DNA from: CAZINM01 sp964540605
Lineage (GTDB): Bacteria; Patescibacteriota; Dojkabacteria; SC72; JAHDCA01
Direction: 5' to 3'
Length of the DNA: 12,361 bases
Assembly (NCBI GenBank): GCA_964540605.1
Contig: CAZINM010000032.1
Location: 1-12,361, forward strand
Position 1 is the stretch's first letter. The number at the start of each line of letters is the position of its first letter. The translations under genes were made by a program, and so were the position numbers. Positions 1-5,167 of the stretch are shown in pieces. Below the pieces are notes generated by a model that searched no databases, was not told the origin of the DNA, and worked only from the letters and a program-made list of their open reading frames with translations.

Positions 1-182
1 ATTTCATCCGATATATATTGTGATGAAAATTCAACAAGAACTGAAGAGAACTGAGATATAACATCGACGAATGAACCTAGTAATGATGTTATAATAACAA
101 ATCCTGCGTAAATACCAACTTTTTTGAGCCAATCTGGATCACTGAATGTGTATTTTATTGCTTTCTCGACTTCAAGTTTCAT
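1..182 (-). CDS. DUF4013-family membrane protein, N-terminal part only
   Basis: Reading leftward from the ATG at 182-180 gives 60 codons and runs off the window, so only the N-terminus is present. It begins MKLEVEKAIKYTFSDPDWLK, which matches the usual start of DUF4013 proteins: a short amphipathic lead with an F-x-D-P-D-W-L-K-K core, followed by a hydrophobic segment at about residues 22-38 (GIYAGFVIITSLLGS). DUF4013 proteins are multi-pass membrane proteins of unknown function, common in archaea and some bacteria. The gene lies 49 bases downstream of gyrB on the same strand and may be cotranscribed with it. No ribosome binding site is visible. The family call rests on the N-terminal signature alone. 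Confidence 0.72.
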   Translation of the reverse strand, partial: MKLEVEKAIKYTFSDPDWLKKVGIYAGFVIITSLLGSFVDVISQFSSVLVEFSSQYISDE

Positions 183-231
183 TTATTTGTTTAATTAAAT
201 TACATTACACACCAAATATATATTACCAGTC

Positions 232-2163
232 TTAGACATCTAGTGTAGCAAGTTTTGCATTTTGCATGATAAATCTCCTTCTTGGTGGGACTTCTTCACC
301 CATCAACATTTCAAAGATCTTTTCAGCTTGTTCGCTATCTTCAATTGTTACTCTCTTTAAAACCCTTTTATCAACTTCCATTGTAGTTTCAGCCAACTGT
401 TCGGGATTCATCTCACCTAATCCTTTGAACCTATTTACAACAGGATTTTTTCCCTGCGCTTTAGCTCTGGCCACAAATGTGTTCAGCTCTTCATCGTTTG
501 TTAAATAATATTTCTCTTTTCCAATTTCAACTTTAAATAAAGGTGGCTGTGCGACATAAACATATCCCTGCTCAATTAACGGTCTGAAGAATTTAAACAA
601 AATAGTTAGTGTTAAAGTTGTTATGTGAAGACCATCAACATCAGCATCATTCATCAGGATTATCTTGTGATATCGAAGTTTTGAGATATCCAATGTTTCT
701 CCAATCCCAACTCCAAGTGCGGTTATGATATCTTTGATCTCTTCATTAGCCAAAACCCTGTCAAGACGATATTTTTGAGTATTGATTATCTTTCCTCTTA
801 AAGGAAGTACAGCTTGAGTATCTCTATTTCGTCCCTGTTTTGCAGATCCACCCGCTGAATCACCCTCAACCAAGAATAGTTCACAATCTTCAGGATTTTT
901 ACTTGAGCAATCAGCTAATTTACCTGGAAGACCTCCACCTTCAAGAGCTCCTTTTCTAACTACAGCATCTCTCGCGGCTTTTGCTGCGGCTCGAGCTTTA
1001 TTAGCTAAAACGGCCTTTCCAATAATATTTTTTGCATCTTTTGGGTTCTCGTTCAACCAATTTACCAACCCATCTCTAACAATTTTTTGAACAGCTGATT
1101 TAACTTCTGGATTATTCAACTTTATTTTTGTCTGACCTTCAAACTGAGGATCAGATACTTTAACTGAAATAACAGCAGTTAAACCCTCTCGAACATCATC
1201 ACCACTAAGATTACCCTTCATCCCTTTTAATAGTTCTTGATGAGTTGCATAATCGTTCAGTGCGAGAGTTAGTGCTGCTCTAAAGCCAGAAAGATGAGTT
1301 CCACCTTCAGGATTAATTATATTGTTTGCATAACATTTAACATATTCATCCATTGTATTGTTATATTGGATCGCTGTTTCTACAACTACCCCATCCTGCT
1401 CTGCAGAAACATAGAATGTTTCACCTAAGGTCTTCTCTTCAATATTCATGAAGTTGACATATGATTTAATACCTTGCTCAAAATATAACTCAAAAACTTT
1501 AGGCTTCTGACCTTCTGACTCAACGCGCTCATCAGTGATCGTGAACTTTAATCCTCCAGTTAGAAATGCGTGTGATCTACACTGACTTAAAATAGTGTTT
1601 AGATCAAATGTAATATCAGGAAAGATCTCTCGATCTGGGTAGAATCTGTGCATCGTACCATTTAATTTTGTAGGCTCACCCTTTTTTACTTCATTTTGCT
1701 TTTTACCTCTGTGATATTCTTGGAAATAGGTAAAACCATCTTTATATACTGTTGTCTGCATCCATTCAGATAGTGCATTTGTACATTTAAGACCGACTCC
1801 GTGTAATCCTCCAGAAACTTTATATGCACCTCCACCAAATTTTCCACCAGCATGAAGATTGGTCATGATCGTTTCCATTGCAGAAACGCCAGTTTGCTTA
1901 TGAATATCCACAGGCATACCTCTTCCGTTATCTCTAACAGTTAATGAACCATCATTGTTAATAGTTATCCACACCTGGTCACAAAAACCGCCAATTGCTT
2001 CATCAACTGCATTGTCTACTACTTCTTTAAATAGATGGTGAAGACCAACTGTATCCGTTGAACCTATGTACATTGCAGGTCGTCTTCTTACAGCCTCTAG
2101 ACCTTCAAGAACCTGAATTTTTGAAGCATCATAATTATCTGTAGTTTTTTGAACTTTTGCCAT
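232..2163 (-). CDS. gyrB: DNA gyrase subunit B
   Basis: ATPase subunit of type IIA topoisomerase; with GyrA it introduces negative supercoils. From the ATG at 2163 it is 643 residues, the usual size for the short GyrB form. The GHKL ATPase domain shows EGLEAVRRRPAMYIGST (20-36), the catalytic Glu47 and Asn51 in FKEVVDNAVDEA, RDNGRGMP (77-84) and the GGLHGVG lid (118-124). The transducer domain has the QTKIKLNN lysine loop (344-351). The TOPRIM domain has LVEGDSAGGSA (431-441) and DADVDG (506-511), and RFKGLGEMNPEQL (578-590) lies near the C-terminus. An in-frame TTG at 2187 would add eight residues (MTFNNYLT), but it sits about at the expected transcription start, so the ATG at 2163 is preferred. 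ParE is the alternative, but the short length and absence of a second homologue here favour GyrB. No Shine-Dalgarno is seen. Confidence 0.95.
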   Translation of the reverse strand: MAKVQKTTDNYDASKIQVLEGLEAVRRRPAMYIGSTDTVGLHHLFKEVVDNAVDEAIGGFCDQVWITINNDGSLTVRDNGRGMPVDIHKQTGVSAMETIMTNLHAGGKFGGGAYKVSGGLHGVGLKCTNALSEWMQTTVYKDGFTYFQEYHRGKKQNEVKKGEPTKLNGTMHRFYPDREIFPDITFDLNTILSQCRSHAFLTGGLKFTITDERVESEGQKPKVFELYFEQGIKSYVNFMNIEEKTLGETFYVSAEQDGVVVETAIQYNNTMDEYVKCYANNIINPEGGTHLSGFRAALTLALNDYATHQELLKGMKGNLSGDDVREGLTAVISVKVSDPQFEGQTKIKLNNPEVKSAVQKIVRDGLVNWLNENPKDAKNIIGKAVLANKARAAAKAARDAVVRKGALEGGGLPGKLADCSSKNPEDCELFLVEGDSAGGSAKQGRNRDTQAVLPLRGKIINTQKYRLDRVLANEEIKDIITALGVGIGETLDISKLRYHKIILMNDADVDGLHITTLTLTILFKFFRPLIEQGYVYVAQPPLFKVEIGKEKYYLTNDEELNTFVARAKAQGKNPVVNRFKGLGEMNPEQLAETTMEVDKRVLKRVTIEDSEQAEKIFEMLMGEEVPPRRRFIMQNAKLATLDV

Positions 2164-2196
2164 GGTCAAGTAATTATTAAATGTCAATTAATGTTG

Positions 2197-2202
2197 ATTA
2201 TA
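2197..2202 (-). promoter_or_regulatory. Probable gyrB -10 element (TATAAT)
   Basis: On the minus strand a perfect TATAAT lies 33 bases before the ATG at 2163, putting the transcription start near 2190 and giving a leader of about 27 bases. No good -35 box is seen at 16-18 bases; a weak TTGTTT lies 19 bases upstream. A 6-bp hairpin (CCTATT, 7-base loop, AATAGG; 2213-2231) lies between the weak -35 and the -10 and could be a regulator site. Confidence 0.5.
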
Positions 2203-2324
2203 TACGCAAATTCCTATTATTAAACAATAGGATCGATATAGACAAAGTATTTTACTCTATAAGCAATATAAATGGAAACATTAATAAAGGGCTTTTATGT
2301 CAAAGAAATTTATATATTGGAATC

Positions 2325-3038
2325 TTATGATCTCAATTGAAGAACGAGGTTTTCTAATAGAAGCCTTTTATTTACATTCATCCTAAGCCGTTTTTTAGCT
2401 ATTAAAATATTTTCGACTTTTTGAGAGCAATGTTCGATCATTTTCTTATCACCAGAATCTATCGCAGAGTGTAATTTTTTCTCATAAAGCTTCTCTAAAT
2501 TAGATAGCGTTAACTCTATTGTGCCTTTATCCTCACTTTCCTGTTCAACTAGAGTTTCAATTGTTCCAAATGCATTAATTAGATCTTCTGGATCAAGGAT
2601 CGAAGTTCCAGAGTCATCTGTAACAATTTGTTCTTCTTGGAGTTCATCTTCTTTAGGGTAATATTTTTTTGCACGAGATAGAATTGTTGGAAGTAAGTTT
2701 CTTTCATTTTCGACAAGTAAAATGTAATGTGTTTGTTCACCTGGCTCTTCTAAAGTTTTTAACAAAGCATTTTGAGCTTCAGATGTTAGTAGGTCTGAAT
2801 GGAAAATGATCCCAATTTGTACAGCATTCTGAAATGGACGGTAGATCATCTCTTTTTGAAATTGTTTTATTTCTTCGATCTTAATACTTACAAATGGTGA
2901 GTTATTGATAATATGGATATCTGGGTTATTAATGATCTGTGAGAGATGTGAGTAGTTTGTGCCAAGCATTTTATTGACCCAAATTATCAATGCGTTTACT
3001 CGAACTCTGTTCTCATTATGTACAAGAATTATTGTCAT
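2325..3038 (-). CDS. holB: DNA polymerase III delta'-like clamp-loader subunit
   Basis: Subunit of the clamp loader that places the beta sliding clamp on primed DNA. The 237-residue protein shows the delta'/tau core: NPDIHII (38-44), an IKIEEIKQFQKEM stretch (52-64) followed by RPFQ (67-70), SEAQNALLKTLEEPGE (86-101) and LLPTILSRA (115-123). It is shorter than the roughly 330-residue family norm. The N-terminus (ILVHNENRVRVNALI) has no recognisable P-loop and no zinc-binding cysteines. The conserved SRC motif reads SRA (121-123). This agrees with a structural, non-hydrolysing delta' role rather than a DnaX motor. The C-terminal third is acidic and poorly conserved. It lies 161 bases upstream of gyrB on the same strand and diverges from pilB. 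A divergent DnaX paralogue is less likely because the P-loop is absent. Confidence 0.82.
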   Translation of the reverse strand: MTIILVHNENRVRVNALIIWVNKMLGTNYSHLSQIINNPDIHIINNSPFVSIKIEEIKQFQKEMIYRPFQNAVQIGIIFHSDLLTSEAQNALLKTLEEPGEQTHYILLVENERNLLPTILSRAKKYYPKEDELQEEQIVTDDSGTSILDPEDLINAFGTIETLVEQESEDKGTIELTLSNLEKLYEKKLHSAIDSGDKKMIEHCSQKVENILIAKKRLRMNVNKRLLLENLVLQLRS

Positions 3039-3071
3039 CTATTGTAACTTTTAAATTTTACATTCTATTCA

Positions 3072-3077
3072 ATTATA
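3072..3077 (-). promoter_or_regulatory. Probable -10 element for the delta' gene
   Basis: A perfect TATAAT on the minus strand (in GATATAATTG) lies 33 bases before the delta' ATG, the same distance as in the gyrB promoter. No good -35 box is visible 16-18 bases upstream. The short leader has no Shine-Dalgarno. Confidence 0.42.
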
Positions 3078-3113
3078 TCTTACCTAAAATATAAAGATAC
3101 ATTTAAGTTTGAC

Positions 3114-3158
3114 TTGACAGGATATTCAGATTATTCTTAATGTGAGCATAGTTATAAC
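3114..3158 (+). promoter_or_regulatory. Promoter region of pilB
   Basis: A perfect TTGACA (3114-3119) is followed after 16 bases by CTTAAT (3136-3141), a possible sigma-70-type pair. A second -10-like TATAAC (3153-3158) lies 17 bases before the pilB ATG and would give a leader of about 10 bases beginning near TACTGCCCA. Which -10 is used cannot be decided from the sequence. The arrangement TATAA-N, eight bases, TACTGC recurs before the major pilin gene and the FimT-like gene. Confidence 0.45.
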
Positions 3159-3161
3159 TAT
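3148..3161 (+). promoter_or_regulatory. Perfect 14-bp palindrome ATAGTTATAACTAT
   Basis: This sequence equals its own reverse complement and covers the TATAAC -10-like element 15-28 bases before the pilB ATG. Its place in the promoter suits an operator for a dimeric repressor or activator. AT-rich palindromes of this length can arise by chance, and no second exact copy was found. Confidence 0.35.
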
Positions 3162-3175
3162 TTAAGTACTGCCCA

Positions 3176-4987
3176 ATGAATACAACTAGACTAGTAGACT
3201 ACTTCCAAGAACGGGGTCAAATTACAAAACAACAAGCTGATGAAGTCAAGGTCGAGATGGCCAAGACTAATAAATCAGAGGAGTTATTACTCGAAGAAAA
3301 AGGCTTTGCATCAGTCCTTGATGTTGTTAAGGCAAAATCCGAGATATTCAATATCCCTTTTATCGATCTAAAAAATGAAAATATTGAAGACAGTATTTTC
3401 TCATCTGTTAGTGTAGAGAAACTAAAAAGATATAATGCAGTTCCTTTTCAAAAAGCAGGACATATCATTAAAGTTGCTATGTCTGATCCTTTTGATATTC
3501 AGGCGATCCAGGCATTAGAGAACTCACTTAAACCGAAATATGGAGGTCGAATTTTAGTTCATATTGCGACCCAAGATGACATAAATTTCATTCTTGATAG
3601 CAATATCGGAGGATTGATCTCGACTGAAGTATCAGAAGCACTTGCCGATGTTGATACCCCAATTACAGAATTGACAGAGCAAGATGATACCTTTGATAGT
3701 GTAAAACTTCAGAATGCTCCTGTAGCAAGAATAGTGAATTCTATTCTCCAGTACGCTGTTAAATCGAGTGCTTCAGATATCCATATAGAACCTCAAGAGA
3801 GCCAATTAAGAGTTAGATTTAGAATCCATGGTGTTATGGTTGAGAAACTAGTCTTACCCAAGCATCTTATTGATTCTGTAGTAGCAAGGATCAAGATAAT
3901 GTCTGATCTGAAGATTGACGAAAAAAGAGTACCTCAAGATGGTAGATTGCAGATCAAAAGTGGCCAATTAAGGTTCGATGTTCGTGTTAGTACTTTACCA
4001 TCAATTTTTGGTGAGAAAGTAGTGATGCGTTTGCTTGATGGATCCTCAGGTGTGCCAGCTCTTGAGACATCTGGATTAAGAGGAAGTGGATATAAAATAT
4101 TTGTTGATGGATTAAGTTCTACAAACGGAATAATCCTTGTAACAGGTCCTACAGGTAGTGGTAAAACGAGGACTTTAGCAGGTGCTTTAGATAGATTGAA
4201 TACAAAAGAGGTAAATATTATTACTCTTGAGAATCCAGTAGAGATCAAGATTCCAGGCGTGACTCAGGTGCAGATCAATACCGCAACTGGGCTTACCTTC
4301 GCTAACGGACTTCGTTCAGTTTTGCGTCAGGACCCAGATATCGTTATGGTTGGTGAGATCCGTGATGAGGAAACAGCCCATTTGGCTGTTGAAGCATCTT
4401 TGACTGGTCACTTAGTTTTGGCTACTTTACATACAAATAGTGCAGCAGCTGCTATCCCAAGACTTTTAGATATGGGTATTGAGAACTACTTACTAGCCTC
4501 GACTATGAGAATTGCAGCTGCGCAAAGATTGCCAAGAAGGGTGTGTCGAGATTGTATTGAAGCCTACCCTGCTCCTCCAGAGGTTTTGGAAAATATTCAA
4601 GAAGTTCTAGGCGGGATCAAGGGATTTGATGTAGTTACCTATCTTACACAATTAGTAAATTCGGCAGGGCAAGAAGGTGCACCTGAACATCTTCAAACAT
4701 TAAAAGCACCTGATATAGGTCCAGATGGAAAACCGCAGATATACCTGTATAGAGGAAAAGGTTGTCAAAGGTGTAATGGTTCAGGATATAAAGGCAGAAT
4801 TGGTGTCTTTGAGGTTATGGATATATCTGATCGTATTAGAAAACTTATCATGCAAAAAGCAACAGATACCGAGCTTGAAGCAGTGGGTAGAGAGGAAGGA
4901 ATGTTAACAATGCTTCAAGATGGATACCTTAAATCTATTGAAGGTTTGTGTACAATTGAAGAGGTACTAAGAGTATCAAAAGAGTAA
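3176..4987 (+). CDS. pilB: Type IV pilus extension ATPase PilB (GspE family)
   Basis: Cytoplasmic hexameric motor that powers pilin assembly through PilC. The N-terminal MshEN/T2SSE_N-like domain is about residues 45-145, followed by an acidic linker, the SSASDIHIEP segment (197-206), Walker A GPTGSGKT (324-331), the Asp box LENPVE (351-356), Walker B DIVMVGEIRDEET (388-400), the His box GHLVLATLHT (411-420) and a tetracysteine zinc site C457/C460 and C530/C533. At 603 residues it has normal PilB length. Oddities: Arg332 follows the Walker A Thr where Thr is usual, the Asp box has Asn353 in place of Asp, and about 69 residues separate the two Cys pairs, longer than in typical GspE proteins. 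It is the first gene of the plus-strand cluster and is followed by pilT. PilB rather than PilT is shown by the MshEN domain and zinc site. The start follows TACTGCCCA. Confidence 0.95.
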   Translation: MNTTRLVDYFQERGQITKQQADEVKVEMAKTNKSEELLLEEKGFASVLDVVKAKSEIFNIPFIDLKNENIEDSIFSSVSVEKLKRYNAVPFQKAGHIIKVAMSDPFDIQAIQALENSLKPKYGGRILVHIATQDDINFILDSNIGGLISTEVSEALADVDTPITELTEQDDTFDSVKLQNAPVARIVNSILQYAVKSSASDIHIEPQESQLRVRFRIHGVMVEKLVLPKHLIDSVVARIKIMSDLKIDEKRVPQDGRLQIKSGQLRFDVRVSTLPSIFGEKVVMRLLDGSSGVPALETSGLRGSGYKIFVDGLSSTNGIILVTGPTGSGKTRTLAGALDRLNTKEVNIITLENPVEIKIPGVTQVQINTATGLTFANGLRSVLRQDPDIVMVGEIRDEETAHLAVEASLTGHLVLATLHTNSAAAAIPRLLDMGIENYLLASTMRIAAAQRLPRRVCRDCIEAYPAPPEVLENIQEVLGGIKGFDVVTYLTQLVNSAGQEGAPEHLQTLKAPDIGPDGKPQIYLYRGKGCQRCNGSGYKGRIGVFEVMDISDRIRKLIMQKATDTELEAVGREEGMLTMLQDGYLKSIEGLCTIEEVLRVSKE

Positions 4988-5060
4988 AGATAATTTAAGT
5001 TGTGATCTGAAAGGTAATAGATCAAAAAGAGTGTGAGTTGATTAATGAGTAAAGATAATT
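4982..5060 (+). repeat. 14-bp direct repeat GAGTAAAGATAATT flanking the pilB 3' end
   Basis: Identical copies lie at 4982-4995 (spanning the pilB stop codon) and 5047-5060, 65 bases apart. Between them is a 6-bp hairpin, TGATCT/AGATCA with a 10-base loop (5003-5024). Just after the second copy an imperfect hairpin (TGATAA...TTATCA, about 5060-5088) lacks a T-run, so it is not a convincing terminator. The rest of the 180-base pilB-pilT gap holds the pilT promoter. Confidence 0.5.
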
Positions 5061-5100
5061 GATAAGGGATAAGTAAGCACTTTATCAGTAATTATAGGTT

Positions 5101-5129
5101 TTGAAATAGATCAGACCTTACTCTATAGT
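5101..5129 (+). promoter_or_regulatory. Sigma-70-type promoter for pilT
   Basis: TTGAAA (5101-5106), a 17-base spacer and TATAGT (5124-5129) make a good consensus pair, five of six matches in each box. Transcription would start near 5136, giving a leader of about 32 bases that ends in ACTGCCTAA directly before the pilT ATG. This indicates that the long pilT reading frame is transcribed from here and can be expressed independently of pilB. Confidence 0.55.
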
Positions 5130-5167
5130 GTCATTATATATTGAAGTAAATTATACAGACTGCCTAA

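Noticed and set aside
189..199. TTTAATTAAA palindrome downstream of gyrB as a regulatory site
   Set aside because: The same string occurs before the terminator near 9563, and short AT-only palindromes are expected often in DNA this AT-rich.
2164..2187. TTG start giving gyrB eight extra residues
   Set aside because: The TATAAT at 2197-2202 places transcript start close to this TTG, the extra residues are not GyrB-like, and the ATG at 2163 begins a normal GyrB N-terminus. The TTGACA spelled by this start has no -10 partner and is not taken as a promoter.
3934..4248. 104-codon open frame on the minus strand inside pilB
   Set aside because: It lies opposite the conserved ATPase core of pilB and is explained by that gene's codon pattern.
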